From positions 1 to 16,240 of the forward strand of contig CAYSXI010000121.1 in assembly GCA_964434955.1 (NCBI GenBank): DNA of 16,240 nt. Direction: 5' to 3'. A program made the position numbers and the translations under genes. This DNA comes from JANQLU01 sp964434955. GTDB taxonomy: Bacteria; Planctomycetota; Planctomycetia; Pirellulales; Pirellulaceae. Shown piece after piece: positions 6,154 through 13,860 of this stretch. A model generated the notes under the pieces. It was not told the origin of the DNA, did not search any database, and saw only the letters and a list, made by a program, of their open reading frames with translations. The stretch's first letter is position 1, and each line of letters starts with the position of its first letter.

Positions 6154-6534
6154 ATGTCAGCGTATATTGATGGATTTGTTTTTCCAGTTTCTACGGACCG
6201 CATTGAGGAGTACCGGCGAGTCGCCGAAACGGTCGCGGAAATTTATAAGGAGCATGGGGCGATTGATTACTGCGAGTTTGTCGGCGACGACATGAAACGC
6301 GAGGGCACACAGCCATTTCCAGAATTGCTAAGTGCCAACGAAAAAGAGACGGTCGTATTCGGATGGATCACCTATGACTCTCGCGACTCGCGTGACTGGG
6401 TGAACAGGCAAGTCGAAAAAGACCCGCGAATGGCCGATTTGGTTGGACCATTGCTCGATCCGGATGATCCGGTTTTCAACCCGGCGCGGATGGCTTTCGG
6501 TGGCTTCTCACCGCTGGTAGGTTCAGCGGAGTAA
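6154..6534 (+). CDS. DUF1428 family protein (YbaA-like)
   Basis: A 126-residue protein that matches DUF1428, the family of E. coli YbaA. It begins MSAYIDGFVFPV, has 'YRRVAETVAEIYKEHGAIDYCEFVGDD' (about 20-47), a 'TVVFGWITYDSR..RDWVNRQVEKDPRM' block (about 66-93), and ends with the family's 'FNPARMAFGGFSPLV' signature. The fold is a ferredoxin-like dimeric alpha/beta barrel; the biochemical role is unknown, and members often neighbour stress or detoxification genes. An in-frame GTG at 6115 would add 13 residues; the ATG at 6154 follows GGTGGTCGGGA and gives the usual family N-terminus. It lies between the cupin and DUF2200 genes. Confidence 0.88.
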   Translation: MSAYIDGFVFPVSTDRIEEYRRVAETVAEIYKEHGAIDYCEFVGDDMKREGTQPFPELLSANEKETVVFGWITYDSRDSRDWVNRQVEKDPRMADLVGPLLDPDDPVFNPARMAFGGFSPLVGSAE

Positions 6535-6556
6535 GAACGGGAAGGATTTTCTTTCG

Positions 6557-6586
6557 TTGAATCACCGCGAAAATTGGCCGTAGAAT
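6557..6586 (+). promoter_or_regulatory. Candidate sigma-70 promoter TTGAAT-18-TAGAAT
   Basis: TTGAAT (6557-6562) and TAGAAT (6581-6586) are 18 bp apart. The start point would be near 6593, giving a leader of about 30 nt for the DUF2200 gene at 6625, which suggests this gene has its own promoter. Confidence 0.4.
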
Positions 6587-6624
6587 AATGAAGATGCAAA
6601 ACCGACCGAAAGGGATGGAACGAA

Positions 6625-6990
6625 ATGGCGACGACCAAAGAGCATGACGAAAGAGTGGCAAAGATCACATTCGCTTCGATTTACCCGCATTACGTCTCAC
6701 GGATTGAGAAAAACGGGCGAACGGAAAAGGAATTGCAAAAGGTCCTCACTTGGTTGACCGGTTTCAACGTAAGAGACATCAAGCGATTGATCAAGGAAGA
6801 GGCGACGATCAAAGAGTTTTTTGCGCAAGCCACTTTGAATCCGAAAGCGAAATCGATCAAAGGCACGATTTGTGGTTATCGAATCGAAGAGATCAAAACG
6901 CCGCTTACCAGGAAGGCGCGATATATGGACAAGTTGGTTGACGAGTTGGCCAAGGGGCGTGCGATGGAAAAAATCCTTCGTTCGGAATAG
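6625..6990 (+). CDS. DUF2200 family protein
   Basis: A 121-residue basic, helical protein that fits DUF2200 (PF09966) along its whole length. It has the 'KITFASIYPHYVSRIEKNGRTEKEL' block (about 13-38), 'VLTWLTGF' (40-47), an 'FFAQATLNP' segment (65-73) and an 'ICGYRIEEI' segment followed by a 'KARYMDKLVDELAKGRAMEKIL' helix (about 97-118). The function of the family is unknown; it is compact and soluble, often found as a single gene in varied contexts, including mobile regions. A GGGATGGA stretch about 6 bases upstream of the ATG may be its ribosome-binding site. Confidence 0.88.
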   Translation: MATTKEHDERVAKITFASIYPHYVSRIEKNGRTEKELQKVLTWLTGFNVRDIKRLIKEEATIKEFFAQATLNPKAKSIKGTICGYRIEEIKTPLTRKARYMDKLVDELAKGRAMEKILRSE

Positions 6991-7064
6991 TTCGGCGAGC
7001 CGGACGGTCCGCGACTCTTGTCATTTCCGAATTCTTTGCATTGCATGAACCAATTGTTTTGCTC

Positions 7065-7799
7065 ATGAATCAAGAATCAAAATTGCCTCAGGTGGTTATT
7101 GGCGTGCCTGGCCAATGGACAAACGATGCTGAAATCGTTTCATCGATCGCAGAAAACAGTGGCGGCTATCTGTTTGCGGGCAGTGTTCTCATCAATATCG
7201 AGTCGAAGTGGTCGTGTATGTTGGAAGTATACGATCACGAACCGCAGATGCGACGGGCTTTTGAGATTGCCGGGTTTGGGCGAATTGATGATTCCGAATT
7301 ACAAGCGATTGATGAGCACACCCACACCTTGTACCTGAGCGGCGATGGAGGTTCATTCGATTCGGCTCGCAACTTGATGAAGGCCGCGGCGGCATTGCTC
7401 AAATGTGGAGGATTGGCCGTCAAAATTGAATCGACGGGGATCGCACATTCGGCTGAGGCTTGGAATCAGTTGACGAATGACAATTTGCTTTTGGCGTTAT
7501 TGAATGCTTACGTGACCTACGTCGGCGACGAGGGCGAGTTCTATTCTTGCGGCATGCATAATATTGGATTCCGTGATGCTGTGGTGACAGCGGATTTGCC
7601 TCCCGATGAGGCGGCAAGTTTACTTCATCAGTTTCTTCGATACATCGCGATCGAAGATCCGGCCATTTACGACAACGAGACGTTCAGCGTCGACGAAGAT
7701 TCACCACGTTATCAGCTTTGTAAGGCGCCTTGCACAATGTTTCCGCCGGAAGATCTGTTTCATAACCCCTACGGAATCTGGCAACTTTCGCCGGTATGA
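7065..7799 (+). CDS. DUF4261-like protein
   Basis: A 244-residue soluble protein. The middle carries 'GDGGSFDSARNLMKAAAALLKCGGLAVKIESTGIAHSAEAW' (about 93-133), and 'GEFYSCGMHNIGFRDAVV' follows (about 156-173). The C-terminal part, 'LLHQFLRYIAIEDPAIYDNETF' through 'FHNPYGIWQL', resembles DUF4261 (PF14080). The family has no known biochemical role; I recall it in proteins of bacteria rich in secreted-toxin immunity genes, but that link is weak. A TTG at 7041 would add 8 residues; the ATG at 7065 is preferred, though without a clear ribosome-binding site. It converges on a minus-strand lipoprotein 14 bp downstream. Confidence 0.65.
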   Translation: MNQESKLPQVVIGVPGQWTNDAEIVSSIAENSGGYLFAGSVLINIESKWSCMLEVYDHEPQMRRAFEIAGFGRIDDSELQAIDEHTHTLYLSGDGGSFDSARNLMKAAAALLKCGGLAVKIESTGIAHSAEAWNQLTNDNLLLALLNAYVTYVGDEGEFYSCGMHNIGFRDAVVTADLPPDEAASLLHQFLRYIAIEDPAIYDNETFSVDEDSPRYQLCKAPCTMFPPEDLFHNPYGIWQLSPV

Positions 7800-7813
7800 G
7801 CGGGACCACTCGC

Positions 7814-8188
7814 TTATTGGGGCCATTCGATTTTGGCGACATCGGTGCGGCGCAAGTGAACCGGTCCGTCCATCAGTTTGCCGCCGACTGATTTATTGGT
7901 AAAGAGTTTTCCGACGAATGGAATTGGAACGGGGCGTTCGATCTTGACTCGCTTGACGACATCTTTCAACACGATTGTGTCTTCCGATGCTGATTCAACG
8001 GTACCAAAATAGGAAATCGTTGCACCTTCTGGGTCGGTTTCTTTCAATGTCATTTCATACTGAGCGCCGGGCATGACCATCTTATTGGCGAGGTAGGAAT
8101 CCGGAGGCGAGGAGGGAAGGTTGGCTGTCGTAGCGCAGCCCGTGATAAACGCAGTAAGAATCAAAATCGCGAAGGAAATTCGATACAT
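7814..8188 (-). CDS. Putative lipoprotein
   Basis: A 124-residue protein on the minus strand. It has a leader of hydrophobic residues (about 4-15) and a good lipobox ITG-C18. The mature part alternates beta-strand-like segments with charged turns: 'YFGTVESASEDTIVLKDV' and, near the end, 'HLRRTDVAKIEW'. This suggests a small beta-barrel domain of the kind that handles surface or RNA-like ligands; that is a guess. GGAG lies 6 bases before the ATG at 8188 and favours this start over the upstream in-frame ATG at 8416. It is convergent with the DUF4261-like gene and divergent from the VOC gene at 8405. Confidence 0.7.
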   Translation of the reverse strand: MYRISFAILILTAFITGCATTANLPSSPPDSYLANKMVMPGAQYEMTLKETDPEGATISYFGTVESASEDTIVLKDVVKRVKIERPVPIPFVGKLFTNKSVGGKLMDGPVHLRRTDVAKIEWPQ

Positions 8189-8271
8189 TTGCAGCTCCAG
8201 TGAATTTGGAAGTCGCGACGTCATTACAGATTTGTCCCGGTATGTGCAATGCCAATTCCTGGGGCGAGGCT

Positions 8272-8300
8272 TTGACAAGCGTGGAAGGGCAGAGTCATAT
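8272..8300 (+). promoter_or_regulatory. Perfect -35 TTGACA with weak -10
   Basis: TTGACA at 8272-8277 is a perfect consensus -35. The hexamer 17 bp later (TCATAT) is a poor -10, with AT-rich TATTGATAAA just beyond. It would serve the VOC gene at 8405 from the divergent intergenic region. An inverted repeat TTGAAC/GTTCAA (8332-8337 and 8344-8349) lies in the predicted leader. Confidence 0.25.
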
Positions 8301-8404
8301 TGATAAAGCGAAACAAAGGTCCCGCCTGAGATTGAACTTCGGGGTTCAAGAAAACGCGAAGCGAGTGTTTCGAAATATTTGAGCGAAAAACGGGTGAGGA
8401 AGCC

Positions 8405-9055
8405 GTGAAGATTCAATCGGTCACATTACCAAGCACCAATATTGATGCACAGGAACGCTTGTTCGCTAACACCTTGGGGTTTCCTTGCAGCCGACCAAGC
8501 GTGAGCGCCTTGGTGGTACATGTTGGCGCCAGCAAATTGATTTTTGAGCGATCCGATAAGCAATTTTATTTTCACTATTGTTTTTTGATCGCAACGGGTG
8601 ACTTGGAATCCGCGATCGCACTGTTGGACCAATCGAAAGTGGACCCATTGCTATATCAAGGTCAACGAATCGTCCAGTTTGATAACGGGAGATCGGTTTA
8701 CTTTCATGACGGAGACGGAAACCTCGCCGAATTCATCGAAAGACCGTCCCTGGGAATCGTTTCAACGAAAACCTTCCAGGCTGATGCGGTCATTTGCATC
8801 AATGAAATGGGGCTGCCGGCTCTGGCCCCGAAAGAATACGGTCGGCAATTGAAGGACGCATTTGCAATTCAGTGCGCTGAGGAGGCGCCCTGGCGCGACG
8901 ATTTTGTATGGTGTGGCGATTTTGAAGGTGCGTTTGTAATTCCTGTCATTGGTAGGAATTGGATTCCCTTGAACAAACCGGCGGAACACAATGAAGTGAA
9001 AGTGGAATTTGAAACGGTTTCTGGAATCCATCAATTCGCCGTTGGGCCCGAATAG
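8405..9055 (+). CDS. VOC family protein with degenerate second domain
   Basis: A 216-residue protein starting at GTG 8405, which has GAGGA 5 bases upstream (8395-8399). The N-terminal module (1-115) is a clear VOC domain: 'SVTLPSTNIDAQERLFANTLGF' then 'YFHYCFLIATGDLESAIALL' and 'SVYFHDGDGNLAEFIE'. Several putative metal ligands (H71, E109 type positions) are plausible. The remainder (about 120-216) keeps the size of a second module but matches VOC poorly and may have lost the metal site. Function is unknown; the family includes lyases and dioxygenases. It is the third VOC gene in the window and is followed by a lipoprotein gene 90 bp away. Confidence 0.75.
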   Translation: MKIQSVTLPSTNIDAQERLFANTLGFPCSRPSVSALVVHVGASKLIFERSDKQFYFHYCFLIATGDLESAIALLDQSKVDPLLYQGQRIVQFDNGRSVYFHDGDGNLAEFIERPSLGIVSTKTFQADAVICINEMGLPALAPKEYGRQLKDAFAIQCAEEAPWRDDFVWCGDFEGAFVIPVIGRNWIPLNKPAEHNEVKVEFETVSGIHQFAVGPE

Positions 9056-9145
9056 GGCGGCCGAATCTGAGCGCTTGGATCGCTTTTCGTGCCAGGAAAC
9101 GAATAGAAACCAGCACGTGTCGAGGTTTTGCTTCGAGATTTACCA

Positions 9146-9700
9146 ATGAAAAACGGATCGGCAAAATTCAGAAGGCTTCAGGCGATCCTCGTCCTGCTGG
9201 TGTTGATTTGCGTCGCCGGATGTTTGCGGAGAAATGATCCGGATGCAAGTATCAGCGCTGCCATCTATGAAAACCATGAAGTCCGTATGCAGTCCGCGGA
9301 TCGTTGGGACCAAATCACTTGGAAAGGAGGGCCAGACTTTTGCATCGAATTTCAGGATGGAAAGCGGTACATGATTTCGGAACTGACCCCGGAAATCGTC
9401 AAGCCCTACTTTCTCGAATACACTCAGATCGATAACGCCAAGTTTCAGCAGTATTATGGCAAAGAGATTCGTCTGCAGAATTTTGACAGTTTCGACTTCA
9501 GTTTTGGGACGTACCGAGCTCAGTTTAAATTCAAAGACCGTAAACTTGTCTATTGCGCGATCGAGGATCCAATCGCAAAGGTTGGTAGAAAAAAGGACGA
9601 GATGATGTTTGATTTTCCAATTACCAAAGATCAAATGATTGGAATATTTGGTGAGCCAAAAAGTTACCGGCGTCATTCACCGAAACGGACATTCAATTAG
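9146..9700 (+). CDS. Hypothetical lipoprotein
   Basis: A 184-residue protein with a basic N-terminus (MKNGSAKFRR), a hydrophobic leader (11-22) and a textbook lipobox VAG-C26. The mature part has mixed beta/alpha character, with aromatic and acidic residues (for example 'FCIEFQDGKRYMISEL' and 'FDSFDFSFGTYRAQFKF'). I do not recognise a family. A TTG at 9128 would add 6 residues; the ATG at 9146 is preferred because the charged-hydrophobic order of the signal peptide starts there. It should be exported and lipid-anchored. The next gene (9740) follows after about 40 bp, so cotranscription is possible. Confidence 0.65.
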   Translation: MKNGSAKFRRLQAILVLLVLICVAGCLRRNDPDASISAAIYENHEVRMQSADRWDQITWKGGPDFCIEFQDGKRYMISELTPEIVKPYFLEYTQIDNAKFQQYYGKEIRLQNFDSFDFSFGTYRAQFKFKDRKLVYCAIEDPIAKVGRKKDEMMFDFPITKDQMIGIFGEPKSYRRHSPKRTFN

Positions 9701-9739
9701 GTTTGACGGCTGGATAGTTGAGGAAGAATTGGGAGCTGG

Positions 9740-10102
9740 ATGTTGGAACAAGATTCAAAAGTCCGATACTTTTTTGCGGCGTTCTTTTCAATCTTTGGGT
9801 TGATCGGAATCTGCGTTATCTTTTTTTTATGGTTCGGGATGGGCAACGGAGATGGGCCTCCCTTGTTTTTCAAGGTAGCCGGATCCTTGGTCGCGGTGGC
9901 GTTTATCCTGTTTTCCGTTGGCGCAATTCGCAGCGTTTTGGCCGCGAACAAGTTTTCTTTTGAGAACCGGGCCGCAACGGGCGGAAGTTATACATGTCGT
10001 TCTTGCGGCGCGGGTTTGGGCGACGAGATCGAGGTTTCGCCGGCGGGTGATGCCAAGTGTCAATACTGTGGCAATTGGTTCAATATCCATGGCAAAAGTT
10101 AG
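9740..10102 (+). CDS. Two-helix membrane protein with C-terminal zinc ribbon
   Basis: A 120-residue protein with two hydrophobic segments (about 10-33 and 43-65) followed by a short zinc ribbon built from C86/C89 and C107/C110 (TCRSCG and CQYCG). The ribbon is on the C-terminal, probably cytoplasmic, side. Such ribbons usually bind one zinc and mediate protein or nucleic-acid contacts. Start is ATG 9740, with GGGAG 5 bases upstream. It is the first gene of a tight plus-strand group: the next start is only 15 bp beyond its stop. It recalls the other zinc-ribbon membrane protein at 305-994, but the order of domains is reversed. Confidence 0.65.
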   Translation: MLEQDSKVRYFFAAFFSIFGLIGICVIFFLWFGMGNGDGPPLFFKVAGSLVAVAFILFSVGAIRSVLAANKFSFENRAATGGSYTCRSCGAGLGDEIEVSPAGDAKCQYCGNWFNIHGKS

Positions 10103-10117
10103 TTTGCGGGGCGTTGA

Positions 10118-10411
10118 ATGTGGGGATGGAAGGCAGTTGAACGAGAAATCCAAACCGCACGTCCGATCAATAGTGCGCGAGCGCTTTTGAAAGAAGCCGG
10201 TTTCGTGGAGGAAATGGATTCTGAGACTTATTTTTTGTTTCGGCGACCTGGAAATGACTTCGCGTTTCGAGGCGAAAAAGCGCCTTTGGAACTTACGTTG
10301 ATGAAAAACGACCAGGGCTTGTTCTTTCAGCTCCGCTACGATGTCTTTGTATTGTTTGACACCGGTGATCTGAAGAAAATCGCAGATACGTTAGAAGAGC
10401 TGTTGCGATAG
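10118..10411 (+). CDS. Hypothetical protein
   Basis: A 97-residue soluble protein starting at ATG 10118, 15 bp after the upstream stop. It has a basic amphipathic N-terminus with a helix (about 8-28), a central run of beta-like segments ('YFLFRRP', 'APLELTLMKN', 'LFFQLRYDVFVLF') and a C-terminal acidic helix ('DLKKIADTLEELL'). I do not recognise a family. The tight spacing on both sides suggests it is cotranscribed with its neighbours, and perhaps helps the zinc-ribbon membrane protein. Confidence 0.55.
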   Translation: MWGWKAVEREIQTARPINSARALLKEAGFVEEMDSETYFLFRRPGNDFAFRGEKAPLELTLMKNDQGLFFQLRYDVFVLFDTGDLKKIADTLEELLR

Positions 10412-10440
10412 CTTCCTAGCTCTCAGGAATCGGAATTTAG

Positions 10441-10911
10441 ATGAACGAAACAGCGCCGCGAAAAAAAGCCCTTTACGGTTGTCTCGGCATACTTGGTTTG
10501 GCCGTCGTTTTCACTTGCCTGGGCGGGTTCGGTATTTACTGGGCCATCGATCGTGCCCTCACGGATTTCGAATACCATCGCGATAAAATGGCGTTGCGGA
10601 GTGAGCTTGAGGTCATCGACTCGAACCTGCTTTTTTCGCCGGGGTTCGATGACGTGATGTGGTGTCGGTTCCGGGTTGAAGCGGAATCGATTGACGAGAT
10701 CTTTGACACGGACTTGGTGGATACCAAGGAATTCACCAGTCTCGGATATCAGCTGGACATTGGTGGAATGGAAGCCGAATGGTGGGATCCGAAAGAGCAT
10801 ACGTTGATCGGAGGTGAAGTCCAAACCGACAGCGATAAGTTTCTCCGGGTCGGATATGTCAAGAATGACGACGGAACAATAACCGTATACATTTATTGGT
10901 TTGAAATCTAA
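10441..10911 (+). CDS. Membrane-anchored hypothetical protein
   Basis: A 156-residue protein with a basic N-terminus (MNETAPRKK), one long hydrophobic segment (about 10-36) and an acidic soluble domain (about 40-156). The domain has many D and E residues, several W and Y, and 'EWWDPKEHTLIGGE' as its most distinctive stretch. The positive-inside rule puts the N-terminus in the cytoplasm and the domain outside. The transmembrane segment is glycine-rich ('GCLGILGLAVVF', 'LGGFGIYW') and is not followed by a lipobox. No family is recognised. Spacing of 29 bp upstream and 21 bp downstream suggests it belongs to the same group as its neighbours. Confidence 0.6.
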   Translation: MNETAPRKKALYGCLGILGLAVVFTCLGGFGIYWAIDRALTDFEYHRDKMALRSELEVIDSNLLFSPGFDDVMWCRFRVEAESIDEIFDTDLVDTKEFTSLGYQLDIGGMEAEWWDPKEHTLIGGEVQTDSDKFLRVGYVKNDDGTITVYIYWFEI

Positions 10912-10932
10912 TCGTGTTCGAGGCCAATCTCG

Positions 10933-11568
10933 ATGGAGCAATCAAAGAACGATATTCGATCAGCCTACGATTCCGCCGCAGGCAATTACGCGAAGAAGTT
11001 TATCAATGAACTCGACTACAAACCGCGTGATGTCGAGTGGTTGTCATATTTCGCTGAGTCCCTTGGCCAGCCAGGTGAGGTCTTGGATATCGGTTGCGGG
11101 CCCGGGCACACGACGGAACATTTGAGGCAAATTGGCCTGAATCCGACGGGCATGGATTTATCGCCAAAGATGATTGAGCATGCAAGAAAATTGTTTCCGG
11201 AATGCCGTTTTTCGGTCGGCGATTTTTTTGACCTGCCAGTTGCGGATGCATCATTCCAGGGTGTCCTGGCCTTCTACTGTATTGTGCACTTGAAATTGGA
11301 AGAGCTGACTCAAGCGTTCACGGAAATGTTTCGCGTTCTCAAGGCGGAGGGCGTCTTGTTGCTCTCATTTCATATTGGTGATTGTCCCGTATTCGTGGAA
11401 GATTTCCTCGAGTCGGGTGCATCATTGGAGTTTTCGACGTTTCCAAGCACGGATGTTGCTCAAGCACTTGAGAAAGCTGGATTCGCGAATCTTGAAATTC
11501 ACGAGCGTCCGCCCTACGAACAGGAAGCTCAGACAACCCGCTGTTATATTTTCGCGCGAAAGCAATGA
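10933..11568 (+). CDS. Class I SAM-dependent methyltransferase
   Basis: A 211-residue methyltransferase of the UbiE/Methyltransf_11 type. Motif I is VLDIGCGPGHT (50-60), which binds S-adenosylmethionine. The acidic motif II follows at GMDLSPKMIEHARK (D75), and 'CRFSVGDFFDLPVADASFQGVLAFY' (91-115) holds the motif III and IV region. The later 'FRVLKAEGVLLLSFH' strand is standard for the fold. The substrate cannot be read; members methylate small molecules and quinone precursors. It starts at ATG 10933 and ends 3 bp before the next ATG, so it is very likely cotranscribed with it. Confidence 0.88.
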   Translation: MEQSKNDIRSAYDSAAGNYAKKFINELDYKPRDVEWLSYFAESLGQPGEVLDIGCGPGHTTEHLRQIGLNPTGMDLSPKMIEHARKLFPECRFSVGDFFDLPVADASFQGVLAFYCIVHLKLEELTQAFTEMFRVLKAEGVLLLSFHIGDCPVFVEDFLESGASLEFSTFPSTDVAQALEKAGFANLEIHERPPYEQEAQTTRCYIFARKQ

Positions 11569-11571
11569 GCG

Positions 11572-11874
11572 ATGCATGACTTCATGTTGCTAGGAGACTC
11601 GATCTGGGCTCGCTTGGGACTAGGTGCGCTCGTTTTGACCGTCATCCTTGGGTTGCGATTTGTTTTGCATTTTGTCGACAAAGACAGGATTCGCAAATCG
11701 GCGCGTGGGAAACGTTGGACAAAGGTTCGTGTCATGTGGACGCCATTCGGGCCCGGTTGGTTTTTTGAACGTGGCGAACGAATTTATCGCGTCGATTTTC
11801 ACGATGAGAAAGGGGCGGCAAGGTCGCGTTATTGCAAAGTCGGGTTGTTTACGGGCGTTTTTTGGCGTGACTAA
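11572..11874 (+). CDS. Small membrane protein
   Basis: A 100-residue protein starting at ATG 11572, 3 bp after the methyltransferase stop, so translational coupling is likely. It has one hydrophobic segment (about 15-35), a basic stretch (KDRIRKSARGKRWTK, about 37-51) that should lie in the cytoplasm, and a short soluble tail with 'FGPGWFFERGERIYRVDF'. No family is recognised. It is the last gene of the five-gene group; an AT-rich gap of 180 bp follows before the next gene. Confidence 0.6.
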   Translation: MHDFMLLGDSIWARLGLGALVLTVILGLRFVLHFVDKDRIRKSARGKRWTKVRVMWTPFGPGWFFERGERIYRVDFHDEKGAARSRYCKVGLFTGVFWRD

Positions 11875-12054
11875 CGTCATGATTGGCGAAAATCGCAATT
11901 CGCTGATTAGGAGGCTGAACCTTTTGCCTCGGTGATACTCAACCAAGGCGGGCATTGAATCGATTTGTTTTGCGCCCGCCCCTTCTTGCGCAATGTGTCG
12001 TTCCAAATGGTGACATGGCTTCACCGTTGGACTGTTACGGAATTGAACTTCAAA

Positions 12055-12918
12055 ATGTCTTCCCAACTTTCCATTACCTGTTATTCCACGGCTCTTTTTT
12101 CGACTTGGGTGTTCGTCGAACCTTTCGGGGTGCTATTTGATTGCGGAGATGGTGTTACCAGCCATTTGCTTCAAAAGGGTCGCAAAGTCAAAAACGTGTT
12201 TGTTTCGCACGCGGATCGTGATCATCTTGGCGGGCTGTTCCAATTTCTTCAGCTCAACGGGAGGCCGGAATTAACCGTTCATTTTCCAAGGGATTGCGGT
12301 TCGTTTCCGGCCATCGAGGAATTTACGAAACGTTTCGATCCGCATAGTCGGGGAACACGTTGGGTACCGCTAGTCGGTGACGAAACGATTGAGGCCAAGA
12401 GGAACGTTCTTGTTCGCCCGGTGGAAAATCGGCATGTCAGTTGTAGCGTGGGCGTGACGAAGAGCCTCTCCTATGTTTTGGAGGAGAAGCGAAGCAAGTT
12501 AAAACCCGCATACGCTTCCTGTTCCGGAGCGGAAATTGCGGCCTTGCGGACGGAGCTTGGTGTTGAGGCGATCTTGGATGAGCGGATCGAAAAACTGGTC
12601 GCCTTTTCGGGTGACATGCCAGTTGAAAACGACGGCCGTTTTGAAAATGCCAAGGTGTTGATTCACGAAGCCACTTTTTTGAACAGGTCGGAATTAGAAC
12701 CATCGAATCGGGAACGTAACTTGCACAGCTCATTGGATTCGGTGATGGAAATGGTTGGAAAATTCCCAGTCGAGAATCTTGTCCTGACGCATTTTTCGTC
12801 CAGGTATGACAAACAGGAAATTGATGATGCCATTGAACGGGAAAGGTTGCGCAACGATGTCGCTGCCAAGATTCATGTGGTCTACCCGGGCGAGCTCTCA
12901 CGAATTGAAATCGGTTAG
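12055..12918 (+). CDS. Metallo-beta-lactamase fold protein, RNase Z-like
   Basis: A 287-residue protein of the MBL superfamily, closest in layout to RNase Z-type proteins. It has an N-terminal 'VLFDCGDGV' strand (26-34), the metal motif SHADRDHLGG (51-60), a possible ligand H127, D187 in 'FSGDM', H204 in 'IHEATF' (203-208), and H246 in 'LTHFSSRY' (245-251). The last two resemble RNase Z motifs. The first motif is H-A-D-R-D-H rather than the usual H-x-H-x-D-H. RNase Z cuts the 3' trailer of tRNA, but the variant motif and lack of a clear exosite arm make another substrate possible. I chose ATG 12055 (MSSQLSITCY); the in-frame TTG at 11965 adds 30 unlikely residues. Confidence 0.8.
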   Translation: MSSQLSITCYSTALFSTWVFVEPFGVLFDCGDGVTSHLLQKGRKVKNVFVSHADRDHLGGLFQFLQLNGRPELTVHFPRDCGSFPAIEEFTKRFDPHSRGTRWVPLVGDETIEAKRNVLVRPVENRHVSCSVGVTKSLSYVLEEKRSKLKPAYASCSGAEIAALRTELGVEAILDERIEKLVAFSGDMPVENDGRFENAKVLIHEATFLNRSELEPSNRERNLHSSLDSVMEMVGKFPVENLVLTHFSSRYDKQEIDDAIERERLRNDVAAKIHVVYPGELSRIEIG

Positions 12919-13029
12919 GCGGCATGGGCGCGGCGTGGGCCAGGATTCTTCGACTTGGGAGACCGAATCGGATAGACTGCCAAGATATTGTTGAGTCCGA
13001 AGCGACGCGTAAATTGAAAAGGTTCCGAA

Positions 13030-13257
13030 ATGAATGAGCAGGCCGTCAATTCAATTATGAAAACTCAGACGGGGCTTTGGGTGTTTGCGATTCTGTTCGC
13101 TTCCGGGTACGCGCTTTTTGCCAAGCTGATTTGGACGCACAAATTTCCCATCCTGATTTTCCTGCCACTGTTGATGGTCGGATTTGCAATCGCCAGTCTG
13201 AATCATTTGCGGACGGCATTGAGCAGCTTGGATGATTCGAAAAATTCGAGCGAATAG
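13030..13257 (+). CDS. Small two-helix membrane protein
   Basis: A 75-residue protein with a polar N-terminus (MNEQAVNSIMKTQTG), two hydrophobic segments (about 15-34 and 40-57) joined by a short loop (TH KF), and a polar serine-rich tail (SSLDDSKNSSE). Start is ATG 13030, with AAAAGG about 7 bases upstream. No family is recognised. It lies alone between the MBL gene and the reductase gene, 111 bp and 79 bp from its neighbours. Confidence 0.6.
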   Translation: MNEQAVNSIMKTQTGLWVFAILFASGYALFAKLIWTHKFPILIFLPLLMVGFAIASLNHLRTALSSLDDSKNSSE

Positions 13258-13336
13258 ACAAGCGTGTTGGGTGATCCCTTTGGCGGAATCGACCTCCCAT
13301 TCGCAATTCACATTATGAACTCTGCCAGGAAACGAA

Positions 13337-13858
13337 ATGGAAACGATTTACCACGTTGCAGCAAGCCTCGATGGTTATATCGCCGACACCGATCACGGCG
13401 TCCATTGGTTGGAGAAACTGAACATTGATCAGAAGCAAACAGGGATGGAGGAATTTTTTGCTTCGATCGATGGGTTGATCATGGGTCGCAAGACGTTCGA
13501 TTTTGTCCATGAGTACGGGAGTTGGCCCTATGGAGACTTGCCGACTTGGGTTTGTTCAAATCGGGAGGTTCCTGAAATGGATGGCTGCAATTTGCAAGCG
13601 GAAAACGATCTTGAGGCAGCGATTGAATCCGCGAAGTCCCGTTCACTGAAGCGGGTTTGGGTCGTTGGTGGTGGGCAGATCGCCGCACGACTAATTGAGC
13701 TGAAACGGTTGTCTCTCGTTTCTGTTTCGTTGATGCCAGTCCTTCTTGGTTCCGGGATTAAGTTGGTCGATAACTTGCCGGGCGCAATATTTCTCAGGCA
13801 AGTGGCTTCTCGTTCGATTGGCGGTTTTTCCCAGATTGAATACGAATTGGATCCCTAG
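13337..13858 (+). CDS. Dihydrofolate reductase-like (RibD C-terminal domain) protein
   Basis: A 173-residue protein of the RibD C-terminal / DHFR-like family (PF01872; YwjB and YyaP type). It has 'HVAASLDGYIAD' (6-17), 'GLIMGRKTFDFV' (46-57), 'WVVGGGQIAARLIE' (108-121; the glycine-rich NADPH loop) and 'LMPVLLGSGIKL' (132-143). These proteins are NAD(P)H-dependent reductases; most characterised ones act on pterin- or riboflavin-like compounds, but the substrate of this subgroup is unknown. Start is ATG 13337, preceded by AGGAAACGAA. Its stop lies 2 bp before the ATG of the next gene, so the two are probably cotranscribed and may be coupled. Confidence 0.88.
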   Translation: METIYHVAASLDGYIADTDHGVHWLEKLNIDQKQTGMEEFFASIDGLIMGRKTFDFVHEYGSWPYGDLPTWVCSNREVPEMDGCNLQAENDLEAAIESAKSRSLKRVWVVGGGQIAARLIELKRLSLVSVSLMPVLLGSGIKLVDNLPGAIFLRQVASRSIGGFSQIEYELDP

Positions 13859-13860
13859 CG

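Noticed and set aside
9140..9676. Minus-strand open frame of 178 codons
   Set aside because: It is antisense to the lipoprotein gene at 9146-9700, which has a clear signal peptide and lipobox.
11620..12066. Minus-strand open frame of 148 codons
   Set aside because: It overlaps the methyltransferase-linked membrane gene and the gap, has no protein-like hydrophobic or motif pattern and no start signal; a shadow of coding on the plus strand.
12914..12920. GTTAGGC matches the integron GTTRRRY core
   Set aside because: It is made by the stop codon of the MBL gene; no complementary RYYYAAC core lies within a usual attC length.
12437..12925. Minus-strand open frame of 162 codons
   Set aside because: It lies antisense to the MBL gene, whose motifs are certain; the reading is rich in P, R, S and C without family features.
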